A stretch of 64,000 bases of DNA from Ancrocorticia sp039812645 (GTDB taxonomy: Bacteria > Actinomycetota > Actinomycetes > Actinomycetales > Actinomycetaceae). This document shows positions 8,816 through 16,831 of this stretch, piece after piece. Every line of letters starts with the position of its first letter. Positions within the stretch are counted from its first letter, which is position 1. The DNA lies in assembly GCA_039812645.1 (NCBI GenBank), contig JBDIAV010000008.1, positions 5,529 through 69,528 on the forward strand. Direction: 5' to 3'. Under the pieces are notes generated by a model. That model made no database searches. It had not been told where the DNA came from and was given only the letters and a program-made list of their open reading frames with translations. A program made the position numbers and the translations under genes.

Positions 8816-9775
8816 TCAGGCCCGCCGGTGTTTGCGCGCGGCTAACAAGCGACTGACAGGAATAGTGACGAGGGTAATAATCCCTCCCCACGCAAGGCCA
8901 ATAAGGAAGGAGGCCAGCGTATCGCCCAGCCACTCGCCAAAACCGCCCAACCCACTGCCAGCGTGGGCCAAAAGATGTGCGAAATCGTGCAGCCACGGCA
9001 CGCCAATATCGGCAAGGGAGGACGCCACCAAGTGGCCTCCGACCCACAGCATGGCAATCGTGCCGATCACACCGATGACGTTAAATACACTCGGCATGCT
9101 TTTCGCGAGACCTCGTCCGAATCGGGCCAGCCCCCGCTTGTGGGACTTGGCCAAGCCCAATCCAACATCGTCAAGCTTCACCAGCACCGCCACAACGCCG
9201 TACACCAAACCCGTCATGAGCAATGCAACAATGATTAAAATCAGCAGACGCGACACCACATTCGGTTCGTCGATACCGGCCATCGCGATGAGCATGATCT
9301 CCGTTGATAACACCAAATCGGTGGTGATGGCGCTACGAACAATCCGATTCTCTTGCTCGTTGGACGAAGATTCTTTCTCAGAAGATACCAACTGGGTGTG
9401 ATCGTGATGCCCAGCGGACCACCCGAGCCAAGCTGCTACCTTGAGAGCTCCTTCGTAGGACAAGTAGCTGCCACCCACGAGCAACAACCACGGGAACACT
9501 CCTGGAGCGAATACCGACAACACCATAGCCGCCGGAATGATGATCGCAAACTTATTGATGAGGCTGCCGCGGGCGATCCTCCAAATGACGGGCAGTTCAC
9601 GGGCAGGAGTGAGCCCACTGACGTACTGAGGCGTGACGGCGGCGTCGTCGATAATCACGCCCGTCGACTTCGCAGACGCTTTCATGGCACCCGCCGCAAC
9701 ATCATCGATTGAAGAAGCGGCCGCCTTCGCCAGTGTCGCAATATCGTCAAGTAACGCAAACAAACCACTAGGCAT
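8816..9775 (-). CDS. DUF808 family membrane protein (YedI-like)
   Basis: A 319-residue protein beginning MPSGLFALLDDIATLAK, the characteristic start of DUF808/YedI proteins, with several hydrophobic helices in the middle and at the C-terminus and a basic tail. A good ribosome binding site (GAAGGAG) precedes the ATG. The family is widespread in bacteria and predicted to be in the inner membrane; its function is unknown. There is no evident operon partner; it is oriented like gluA, 139 nt upstream of that gene. Confidence 0.82.
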   Translation of the reverse strand: MPSGLFALLDDIATLAKAAASSIDDVAAGAMKASAKSTGVIIDDAAVTPQYVSGLTPARELPVIWRIARGSLINKFAIIIPAAMVLSVFAPGVFPWLLLVGGSYLSYEGALKVAAWLGWSAGHHDHTQLVSSEKESSSNEQENRIVRSAITTDLVLSTEIMLIAMAGIDEPNVVSRLLILIIVALLMTGLVYGVVAVLVKLDDVGLGLAKSHKRGLARFGRGLAKSMPSVFNVIGVIGTIAMLWVGGHLVASSLADIGVPWLHDFAHLLAHAGSGLGGFGEWLGDTLASFLIGLAWGGIITLVTIPVSRLLAARKHRRA

Positions 9776-9962
9776 AGGGACTCCTTCACGAGATGTCGCA
9801 GAGATTGCTTCTCCAGCGGCGTTGATTCTACCGGCTATGTAACGCTATCCAGCTCTTAGCGGAAAATTGAGGCGAATCCGCAGGTGTTTATGTCAAAAGG
9901 AACAAGGTTCTGTGGCGTCCACCCTTGTTAGGCAAGACGTGTGGTGCACGGCCCGAAGACAA

Positions 9963-9999
9963 AAGGCCGACATCCCTTTTGTGGTGGGATGCCGGCCTT
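9963..9999 (-). terminator. Terminator downstream of tRNA-Gly
   Basis: 14-bp arms with one mismatch (9963-9976 and 9986-9999) and a 9-nt loop. On the minus strand the stem is followed by a T-rich stretch (TTTTGTCTT). It begins just 3' of the tRNA-Gly gene. Confidence 0.75.
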
Positions 10000-10007
10000 G
10001 TCTTCTG

Positions 10008-10081
10008 TGGAGCGAGTGACGGGAATCGAACCCGCGTAATCTGCTTGGAAGGCAGAGGCTCTACCATTGAGCTACACTCGC
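10008..10081 (-). tRNA. tRNA-Gly (anticodon TCC)
   Basis: Read on the minus strand, a 7-bp acceptor stem GCGAGTG/CACTCGC closes the molecule. The anticodon stem TCTGC/GCAGA holds the loop CTTCCAA with anticodon TCC, and the T arm reads GCGGGTTCGATTCCCGT. The 3' CCA is encoded (10008-10010). A possible -10 box TATTCT lies at 10092-10097. Confidence 0.96.
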
Positions 10082-10220
10082 GTGCCCAATGAGAATAGCA
10101 GGAAGACAGCCCATGACGCACATTGAGAAGGTGTGATGTAGAACCAGAGGCATTCCAGGCGCTGGAGAGTGCACCCATTCCTTTTTTCGCCTAGTATGGG
10201 CTAGTCCCAGTTTGGGGCGA

Positions 10221-10293
10221 CGGGGTATGGCGCAGTTGGTAGCGCGCCCGCTTTGGGAGCGGGAGGCCGTGGGTTCGAGTCCCGCTACCCCGA
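10221..10293 (+). tRNA. tRNA-Pro (anticodon TGG)
   Basis: The acceptor stem CGGGGTA pairs with TACCCCG. The anticodon stem CCCGC/GCGGG encloses the loop TTTGGGA with anticodon TGG. The T arm reads GTGGGTTCGAGTCCCGC. CCA is not encoded in full. A TAGTAT box at 10192-10197 could be its -10 element. Confidence 0.95.
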
Positions 10294-10300
10294 CCGATGA

Positions 10301-10331
10301 GGATGTCCGAAGATTTATCTTCGAGACATCC
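10301..10331 (+). terminator. Hairpin after tRNA-Pro
   Basis: GGATGTCCGAAGAT (10301-10314) pairs with ATCTTCG-a-GACATCC (10317-10331), 14 bp with one bulge and a very tight loop. It starts 8 nt after the tRNA. No T-run follows, so it may be a 3' processing or weak termination structure. Confidence 0.45.
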
Positions 10332-10414
10332 GAAGAGTGAGGGGTTCAGGGTCCGCTTGACGAACTCCCCCGACGAAATCCGAGGACACCACAGGTATTC
10401 CCCCCACCGACGTC

Positions 10415-12730
10415 TTACTTTGCTAACCCAGCTCTCGCGCCTAGTGCAACGGCAACACCCATGAGTCCATTTGGTTCGTAAGGACTCGTGAACAGCCCGG
10501 AGTCCACGGCTTTGTCCGTGAGGAACGTATCCGACTCGACCGCCTCAGGATGCTTAATATCCCAGACCAGCAGTGCAGTCATCACACTCGCCGAAACATC
10601 CGGGGGCAACGCTGGCATTCCAATCTTGGCCATGCCGCCATATGCCGCACGCAACACCGCGGAATCAAGCACGGACCGCGTCAACGACATCGGCCCCACG
10701 TTGTAGGAAATCTGCCGTCCAGCCGCCCGTTCGACAGTCGCGCGCCACCGCCCGATTCGCTTCGCGGCAGCATAGTTCGGCCCTTGGACGTCAACGAAGC
10801 CGGGATATACGCCGTCGGCCCGCGCGGCCCGCACCCGTGCCGCCTTCGCGTATCCTGCGGCGATTTTTGCCCACCGATTGTCCGCAAGTGTCTCACTCAC
10901 GGCCACCTCATCAAGCATGTAAGCATCCGTTGGGCTGCCAATCCATGCCAGCATCGTGTCTGGCCGCGCCTCACTGACCAGTCGTTCGATGATGTCGGCG
11001 CCTGCGGCTGCCAGCAAAAAGTCTGCGCCAGGGGCGTATAGAGTATCAACGATGACGAGCCGTCCCGGTAGCTCCGCCACCCATCCGGCAATACGCTCGG
11101 GTTCACGGACAATGTCGCAGGCGTCATCCGGGGCAATAAAAAGCCGTCCAGAACTTGCCGCAGCAATACGTTGAAGACGAGCTGCCCGGTCTGTTCCGGG
11201 GCGCATCACTGCGGCGACGTCGGCGCCCCACGTCAGAAGTTGGGGAGCTGGCGAAAGTTCCGCACCGGCGCCAAGACACACAAAGGTGAGGCCTTGGAGG
11301 TCTAAGAGCTCCGGCTTGCGCACGATTTCTACTAGGGCCGAGGTGGCGGCTGGTTGCATGATCCGCTGCTTCTCCCATGCGCGCAGGTGAGAGATCAAAG
11401 CCTCACCAGAGAGTTCGTCGATGGTAATTCCGGGGTCGGTCTCTGAGCCGAACCCGCGTCCCGTAATCACGCCCCCACCATTGTTTGGAGATTGCATCTC
11501 AGCCTTGGCCAACTCTCTGCCGTCGGCAAAGTGTAGAAGCGAATACAGTGCATTTAACCCGTCGCGAGCGCAACGAGATCCTCTCGCCGGAGCATCCACT
11601 CGGCTGAGTTCCTCCATGGCATACCGGTACTGCTTGCGCCATGGTTTCGCTTCTTCGATGGCGTTCCGGACTCGCGGCAACCCGGAGGCAGCACCCGCGC
11701 ACATGCCCTGCGACACCACGGTGCTACTGGCTCGCCCGTCCTGCCTCGGAAGCACAACGGATCCAGCGTCTGGCCCGCCGTCGCCCTTTTCTTCGGTGCC
11801 CGAGAATGTCAGGTGGACAAGGTCACGACCACTTTTCTTCTCAACGACAGCGTAATTCTCACCACCCATGTCAATGAGCTCCAGTTCAGTTGGCAGCAAT
11901 GCTGGAGCTCGGAAGCTTGCCGCTCCACCGCAGGGCTGTTCACCACTCATACCGGCGGCGTGGGCCGCCCACGCGTCAATCGCAGCGCCGTGCAACACAA
12001 CTTTCTTGTAGCCAAACAAACGCGCAGCGGCTACAGAGAGGTGAATGGGATTCGAATCTCCGGAGAATTCCGCCCAACCGCGAGCCGTCGCGGGAAGTGC
12101 CCGCAGCGTCGTCGTCGCAACAGCTTGCCCGATATCAAGCCGCCCGGCGGCGTTCATCCCAAAGGTCTCCCTGTGCTCTGGCACCGCCGGCAACCGGCCC
12201 TTATCCGTTCCGTCCTCGTCGTCCAACTCGGGCCCGGAACCCGTCGTCACAAGTCGAGCAGGACCGCCTCTCCCCTTGTCCAAATACCGAGTCTCTTCCC
12301 GATAGCAGATTCGCCCGTCCCGTCGGAGCGTACATTCCACGGTGAAACCTATGCCCGCCTCGTCCTGCGACAACCGTGAAATCTGCGCCGTTAGCTGGAG
12401 TGGCTCCCGCGGGTGCACGGGCCGCACCAATGTCCACCGCAGGTCCGTCACCACCACACCAAGCGGCTGGACGGGAAGCCTCGGATCGGTGAGAAGATCC
12501 AACGTTGACGGAAAACAGAGGGCATGTAAAAGTGAGGGAGGAACCGGGCGTGCGGCTAGTTCGTCGTCGTCAATTTCAGAGAAATCGGTGCCAGCTCCAG
12601 TACTCAGCCCCAACTCGGCGAAAAATTCCCAGAAACCTTCCCACTGCGCGCGGGACACACCAACCTCGCGTTGAAGGCGTGGCAACTCATTCGCGTTCGT
12701 GGGAAACTCCGCGGGACTCAACTTCGCCAT
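10415..12730 (-). CDS. Hot-dog/MaoC dehydratase-like plus Rossmann reductase-like fusion protein
   Basis: A protein of about 771 residues (start set at the ATG at 12730, MAKLSPAEF; upstream in-frame sequence looks non-coding). Residues about 60-170 look like a first hot-dog fold. A second carries the MaoC hydratase signature FSGDSNPIH near residue 225. The C-terminal half contains a nucleotide-binding-like strand-loop (GLTFVCLGAGAELS, near residue 445) and a reductase-like core. This suggests 3-hydroxyacyl dehydratase and ketoreductase activities of fatty-acid or polyketide synthesis on one chain, but the glycine-rich loop is atypical and cofactor binding is unproven. No other lipid synthesis gene is adjacent. 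The ribosome binding site is weak, so the exact start is uncertain. Confidence 0.6.
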   Translation of the reverse strand: MAKLSPAEFPTNANELPRLQREVGVSRAQWEGFWEFFAELGLSTGAGTDFSEIDDDELAARPVPPSLLHALCFPSTLDLLTDPRLPVQPLGVVVTDLRWTLVRPVHPREPLQLTAQISRLSQDEAGIGFTVECTLRRDGRICYREETRYLDKGRGGPARLVTTGSGPELDDEDGTDKGRLPAVPEHRETFGMNAAGRLDIGQAVATTTLRALPATARGWAEFSGDSNPIHLSVAAARLFGYKKVVLHGAAIDAWAAHAAGMSGEQPCGGAASFRAPALLPTELELIDMGGENYAVVEKKSGRDLVHLTFSGTEEKGDGGPDAGSVVLPRQDGRASSTVVSQGMCAGAASGLPRVRNAIEEAKPWRKQYRYAMEELSRVDAPARGSRCARDGLNALYSLLHFADGRELAKAEMQSPNNGGGVITGRGFGSETDPGITIDELSGEALISHLRAWEKQRIMQPAATSALVEIVRKPELLDLQGLTFVCLGAGAELSPAPQLLTWGADVAAVMRPGTDRAARLQRIAAASSGRLFIAPDDACDIVREPERIAGWVAELPGRLVIVDTLYAPGADFLLAAAGADIIERLVSEARPDTMLAWIGSPTDAYMLDEVAVSETLADNRWAKIAAGYAKAARVRAARADGVYPGFVDVQGPNYAAAKRIGRWRATVERAAGRQISYNVGPMSLTRSVLDSAVLRAAYGGMAKIGMPALPPDVSASVMTALLVWDIKHPEAVESDTFLTDKAVDSGLFTSPYEPNGLMGVAVALGARAGLAK

Positions 12731-12945
12731 CACCGATGACTTGAGGATCCCGCCCACACGCTTCACGCCAATGCCCACAGCTACTCCTTCGCGCCTGACG
12801 ACAACGTTTTGCTCGCGCTGCCGAGTGGAAAACCAGCACCGCCATCTCGGGGTACTGCGTTTTCCAGCGATCCAAGAAGCCGCACTCGAACAGCTCCTTC
12901 GAGGATAACGAGAAATCACCGAAGATACAGCAGGAGATACAGAAA

Positions 12946-12976
12946 GACCCGGCTGCTCATAACAAGCAACCGGGTC
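12946..12976 (-). terminator. Terminator downstream of rpmF
   Basis: GACCCGGCTGC (12946-12956) pairs with GCAACCGGGTC (12966-12976), 11 bp including one G-T pair, with a 9-nt loop and a short TTTCTGT on the minus strand. It lies 17 nt after the rpmF stop. Confidence 0.7.
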
Positions 12977-12993
12977 GTTCTCAAACTGATATA

Positions 12994-13158
12994 TCAGTCC
13001 GCCAGCAGTCCATTCTGGTAAGCCTTGGCAAGCTTCCTGGGGATACGCAGCTCGCGGCCCTGAACGCGGACGGTCTGAAGCTCGGTGAGCTCAGCCTTCC
13101 ACTGGGAACGGCGAGAGCGGGTATTGCTGCGGGACATCTTGCGCTTGGGTACTGCCAT
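12994..13158 (-). CDS. rpmF: 50S ribosomal protein L32
   Basis: A 54-residue very basic protein starting MAVPKRKMSRSNTRSRRSQ, the conserved N-terminus of bacterial L32. It is of the cysteine-free type, lacking the zinc-binding CxxC pairs seen in some L32 proteins. A clear AGAGGAG precedes the ATG. It binds the 50S subunit. It appears monocistronic, with its own terminator immediately after the stop. Confidence 0.95.
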   Translation of the reverse strand: MAVPKRKMSRSNTRSRRSQWKAELTELQTVRVQGRELRIPRKLAKAYQNGLLAD

Positions 13159-13433
13159 GATGCCGCTCCTCTCAATCGTCCGACCGCCTGGTGGCGGCCC
13201 GTCTGTCTCACTGCATTGACGCACCGCGGACGGCTACGGCAATACACACAAGTGTTTACTGTACCGGATCGATTCCGGACTCGCTATTCACGAGCAGCCC
13301 TGGAGGCCTCTTGTGGCGAGTACTTCATCACATCAGCTTCTCCACACATGCGATCCATCCTCGACCTTCATCGTGAATGTAGCCTCTGCCCAGAGAATCC
13401 GGACCCTCAGTGTATGGGCCGAAACCCGCAACT

Positions 13434-13448
13434 TACAATGGATGGGTG
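13434..13448 (+). promoter_or_regulatory. Predicted leaderless start of the yigZ-family gene
   Basis: TACAAT (13434-13439), 6 nt (GGATGG), then GTG at 13446. The spacing equals the usual distance from -10 box to transcription start, so the mRNA would begin at the start codon. No clear -35 element is visible. Confidence 0.5.
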
Positions 13449-14132
13449 ACCGATTTGTTTCTTCCCGCCGAAACCGTCCTTCATCATGAGATTGAAGTGA
13501 AAAGGTCGCGTTTCCTCGCCGAGATCTCGCGAGTTTCCACCCCCGAGGAAGCACGCCTGGCAATCGATTGCCGCAAGGACGAGATGCCCGATGCGCGCCA
13601 CCACTGCACCGCGTTCGCCGTATCTGTCCTCGATTCTTCCCCTCTCCTCCATTCGTCCGACGACGGCGAACCGTCCGGAACCGCCGGTCGCCCAATGCTC
13701 GAAGTATTGCGTGGGGTTCCGTTGCTCGACACGGTCGCAATCGTCACGCGTTACTTTGGAGGCACGCTGCTCGGTACCGGCGGTTTGGTGCGCGCGTACT
13801 CCGACGCTGTCAAAGAGTGCCTCGAGGGTGCGCTTTTATTGGAACGCCATATTGTTCCGGTATGGGAAACAGTGCTTCCTCACGCCGACGGCGGCCGTTA
13901 CCTCTCCGAGTTGGCCGGTTCCGGGTTCACTGCCGAGCCAGAATACGAAGCAGAGGGTGTCCGCGCGCGGATCTCAACAGCTCGGGGAGCGGAGCTCGCG
14001 GATCTTCTTGCCCGGCTCTCGTCAGGCAAGGCGTCGGTGGAGCAGATTGGGCGGGCAACAATTGAAACCCCCTGGGGGACGATCACGGGCGGAAACGCGG
14101 TGCGACGTGATGGGAACACGGCCAGAACCTGA
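13446..14132 (+). CDS. YigZ/IMPACT family protein (UPF0029)
   Basis: A protein of about 228 residues with the IMPACT N-terminal core: an EIEVKRSRFLAEISRV start, DGEPSGTAGRPMLEVL and TRYFGGTLLGTGGLVRAYSDA. These match the bacterial YigZ family, whose eukaryotic relatives regulate translation through Gcn2; the bacterial role is unclear. The GTG at 13446 is chosen because a -10-like box ends 6 nt upstream; an in-frame GTG at 13410 would add 12 residues without family similarity. It stands alone, upstream of cysK. Confidence 0.88.
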   Translation: MTDLFLPAETVLHHEIEVKRSRFLAEISRVSTPEEARLAIDCRKDEMPDARHHCTAFAVSVLDSSPLLHSSDDGEPSGTAGRPMLEVLRGVPLLDTVAIVTRYFGGTLLGTGGLVRAYSDAVKECLEGALLLERHIVPVWETVLPHADGGRYLSELAGSGFTAEPEYEAEGVRARISTARGAELADLLARLSSGKASVEQIGRATIETPWGTITGGNAVRRDGNTART

Positions 14133-14237
14133 GATAATTATTCCAGCACTAGACTTAATCCCCATTAATATGGTTGGTTAGTTGCATATAACCTGGCTGC
14201 CTTATCTTGTGCAGGCACAACACTGAGGAGAACCCTT

Positions 14238-15173
14238 ATGTCGAACATCTACGCCGACGCCACCACACTGGTTGGTCGCACCCCTCTTGTGCGTATCAAT
14301 CGTCTCGCTGGAGATTCCCAAGCAACCGTGCTGGCGAAGCTGGAGTTCTACAACCCCGCCAACTCGGTGAAGGACCGCATTGCCGTGGCCATCATTGATG
14401 CCGCCGAAAACGCAGGCGCACTGAGCACCGGAGGCACCATCGTTGAGGCAACGTCGGGTAACACCGGCATTGGTCTTGCCTGGGTGGGTGCTGTCCGTGG
14501 TTACAAGGTTATCCTCACCATGCCCTCCTCGATGTCGAAGGAGCGCCGCGCCCTGCTACGCGCCTTTGGTGCCGAGCTGGTTCTCACCGAGCCTGCCGGT
14601 GGTATGAAGGGCGCCGTGGACAAGGCGAACGAGATCGTCGCCTCCACCCCCGGTGCCATTCTCGCTTCACAGTTCGCCAACGAAGCCAATCCGGCTATCC
14701 ATGAGGCCACCACCGGTGAGGAAATCTGGGCCGATACTGACGGCCAGGTGGACTACCTCGTGGCTGGCATTGGTACCGGCGGCACCATCACCGGTGCGGG
14801 CCGCGCGCTGCGCCACCACAACCCGGACATCAAGCTCGTTGCTGTTGAGCCCGGTGAGTCCCCACTGCTTTCCGCTGGCAAGGCTGGCCCCCACAAGATT
14901 CAGGGCATCGGCGCTAACTTCGTCCCGGATGTTCTCGACACCGACATCTACAACGAGGTCATCCCAGTTGCGAGCGACGACGCCATCGCCACCGCCCGCG
15001 ATGCCGCCACCAAGGAAGGCCTGCTCGTGGGCATTTCCTCAGGTGCCGCACTCAAGGCAGCCATCGAAATTGCCAAGCGCCCCGAGGCAGCTGGTAAGAC
15101 CATCGTGGCTGTTATTCCCGACTTCGGCGAGCGTTACCTCTCCACGCAGCTCTTCGAGGGCCTTATCGACTGA
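14238..15173 (+). CDS. cysK: Cysteine synthase A (O-acetylserine sulfhydrylase)
   Basis: A 311-residue PLP enzyme that makes L-cysteine from O-acetylserine and sulfide. The PLP-binding lysine is K45 in NPANSVKDR, the substrate loop TSGNTGIG is near residue 73, and the phosphate-binding GIGTGGTITG is near residue 177. The ribosome binding site is GAGGAG. It lies before cysE, the enzyme that makes its substrate, but a strong terminator separates the two, so they can be expressed separately. The 105 nt upstream are A/T-rich and include TTAATccccATTAA, a possible regulator site. Confidence 0.95.
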   Translation: MSNIYADATTLVGRTPLVRINRLAGDSQATVLAKLEFYNPANSVKDRIAVAIIDAAENAGALSTGGTIVEATSGNTGIGLAWVGAVRGYKVILTMPSSMSKERRALLRAFGAELVLTEPAGGMKGAVDKANEIVASTPGAILASQFANEANPAIHEATTGEEIWADTDGQVDYLVAGIGTGGTITGAGRALRHHNPDIKLVAVEPGESPLLSAGKAGPHKIQGIGANFVPDVLDTDIYNEVIPVASDDAIATARDAATKEGLLVGISSGAALKAAIEIAKRPEAAGKTIVAVIPDFGERYLSTQLFEGLID

Positions 15174-15249
15174 TTCGGTTCCGACGGTCGTGATTCGGTT
15201 CCGATAATCGGTCGAGAGAGTCAGAAGCGGTCAGATCTGCAACTTCTCA

Positions 15250-15287
15250 ACGGACTCCCCGTCTCCCTGTGAGCATGGGGAGTCCGT
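15250..15287 (+). terminator. Terminator of cysK
   Basis: Perfect 11-bp stem ACGGACTCCCC / GGGGAGTCCGT (15250-15260, 15277-15287) with a 16-nt loop, followed by TTGTTTAT. Confidence 0.85.
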
Positions 15288-15460
15288 TTGTTTATCCCGC
15301 ATCACTAGGCAGATACTCCATGACTCGCGAGTGAACCTCTCCATCGGCAACACACCTTCCGCCACATCCTCTTCTGGACCTTTCTTGGGGCCGGGGCTGT
15401 GTAGTGGCACAATTGGGCAAAGGCCCGATGGTCTGCGTCGACACAGCGAGAGGAGCCCCG

Positions 15461-16039
15461 ATGGGTGCACGGCTCAACAAGTTCATGAGAGTTCTTCGAG
15501 ATGACTTGCAGGCCGCCTGTGATCACGACCCAGCTGCGCGCAGCAAAATCGAGGTCGCCCTCGGGTACCCGGGAGTTCATGCCGTGTGGGGCTACCGCTT
15601 CGCCCATGCCCTCTGGCTTCGCGGTGGTCTATTCCGCCTCCCGGCTCGCCTCTTTTCACAGTTCGTGCGTGGTCTTACCGGTATCGAGATCCACCCCGGG
15701 GCCCAGATCGGCCCGCGTCTCTTCATCGACCACGGCATGGGCGTGGTCATTGGCGAAACCGCCATTATTGGCAAGGACTGCATGCTGTACCACGGCGTGA
15801 CGCTCGGTGGAACATCACTGGAAGCGAAGAAGCGCCATCCCACCCTCGGAAACAACGTTGTAGTTGGTGCGGGAGCTAAGGTTCTCGGCCCCATCACGAT
15901 CGGTGACGATGCGCGTATTGGTGCTAATGCCGTCGTCGTCCGGGATCTTCCCGCTCACCACACGGCCGTGGGTGTTCCAGCAACCTACCGTGACCACGCC
16001 GCCGTCGAATACACGATTGACCCGGCGATTTACATCTGA
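15461..16039 (+). CDS. cysE: Serine O-acetyltransferase
   Basis: About 192 residues, starting at ATG 15461 after GAGAGGAG. It carries the left-handed beta-helix hexapeptide repeats of acyltransferases: IHPGAQIG, IDHGMGVVIGETA, YHGVTLGGT with the catalytic His, then VVVGAGAKVLGPITIGD. It converts serine and acetyl-CoA to O-acetylserine, the substrate of CysK encoded immediately upstream, and the two enzymes usually form the cysteine synthase complex. It is of the short type lacking the long N-terminal helical domain of the E. coli enzyme. The C-terminus ends in Ile, as needed for CysK binding. Confidence 0.93.
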   Translation: MGARLNKFMRVLRDDLQAACDHDPAARSKIEVALGYPGVHAVWGYRFAHALWLRGGLFRLPARLFSQFVRGLTGIEIHPGAQIGPRLFIDHGMGVVIGETAIIGKDCMLYHGVTLGGTSLEAKKRHPTLGNNVVVGAGAKVLGPITIGDDARIGANAVVVRDLPAHHTAVGVPATYRDHAAVEYTIDPAIYI

Positions 16040-16110
16040 CGATATCTGACGGCGGGGTTCCGGGCCCGCGGGCCTTCCCTCTCGCGCCGGGTACCAGGTG
16101 GATATAAAAG

Positions 16111-16134
16111 GACGACGGCGAATTCGCCGTCGTC
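16111..16134 (+). terminator. Bidirectional terminator between cysE and rpiB
   Basis: A perfect 24-nt palindrome made of GACGACGGCGAA and its complement, flanked by TCTTTC on one side and, on the other strand, by CTTTTAT. It can end the cysE transcript and the convergent rpiB transcript. Confidence 0.75.
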
Positions 16135-16215
16135 TCTTTCATTCCCTCACGTCAGGGGAGCCTTCACGATGAACGCGTGGGCGCAACACCTGAACGCGTG
16201 TCAGTGCAACGTCAC

Positions 16216-16671
16216 TCAGCGCTTGGTCTTCTCCTCGTACTCGGCGAGAAGGTCAATGCGGGCCTGGTGGCGCTCGGCTTCACTCCACGGAGTCTCCAGG
16301 AATGTCTTCGCAATGTCCCACGCCTCATCTGGCGTGTGCATACGGGCGCCAATGCCCACAACGTTGGCGTTGTTGTGCTGGCGACCGAGGCTGGCGGTTT
16401 CGGTGCTCCACGCGAGAGCGGCACGGCAGCCCTTCACCTTGTTGGCAGCAATCTGCTCTCCATTGCCGGAACCACCGATGACGATACCCAGCGAACCTGG
16501 ATCCGCCACCACAGCCTCGGCGCAAGGAATGCACATTGTTGGGTAATGGTCGAGTTCGTCGTAGGTCTCGGCACCGTGGTCAACGACCTCGTAACCGGCC
16601 TCCTTCAACTTCGGCACGAGGAAGGACTTCAATTCAAAACCTGCATGATCAGCAGCAATGTGTACGCGCAT
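16216..16671 (-). CDS. rpiB: Ribose-5-phosphate isomerase B
   Basis: A 151-residue LacAB/RpiB enzyme interconverting ribose-5-phosphate and ribulose-5-phosphate in the pentose phosphate pathway. It starts MRVHIAADHAGFELK and carries GGSGNGEQIAANKV, in which the Glu is the catalytic base of the mycobacterial-type subgroup, and HNNANVVGIGAR. The start at ATG 16671 follows a TAGACT box ending 7 nt upstream and no ribosome binding site, so it is probably leaderless. It converges with cysE. Confidence 0.93.
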   Translation of the reverse strand: MRVHIAADHAGFELKSFLVPKLKEAGYEVVDHGAETYDELDHYPTMCIPCAEAVVADPGSLGIVIGGSGNGEQIAANKVKGCRAALAWSTETASLGRQHNNANVVGIGARMHTPDEAWDIAKTFLETPWSEAERHQARIDLLAEYEEKTKR

Positions 16672-16684
16672 GACCAGTAGTCTA
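16669..16684 (-). promoter_or_regulatory. Predicted leaderless promoter of rpiB
   Basis: On the minus strand TAGACT (16679-16684), 7 nt, ATG. No purine-rich Shine-Dalgarno precedes the start. Confidence 0.5.
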
Positions 16685-16831
16685 GTGCCTTGACGTGCTC
16701 CACGGCACATTTTATTGATGCATATCCTCCCAGCTGTTCATCCACCCTGGCACATAATTTCCGGACCGCTGAGCGCATAATCTGTGCATAATTCTGGGCT
16801 GGCACATGAGCTCATGCGTATGCTGGACCAC

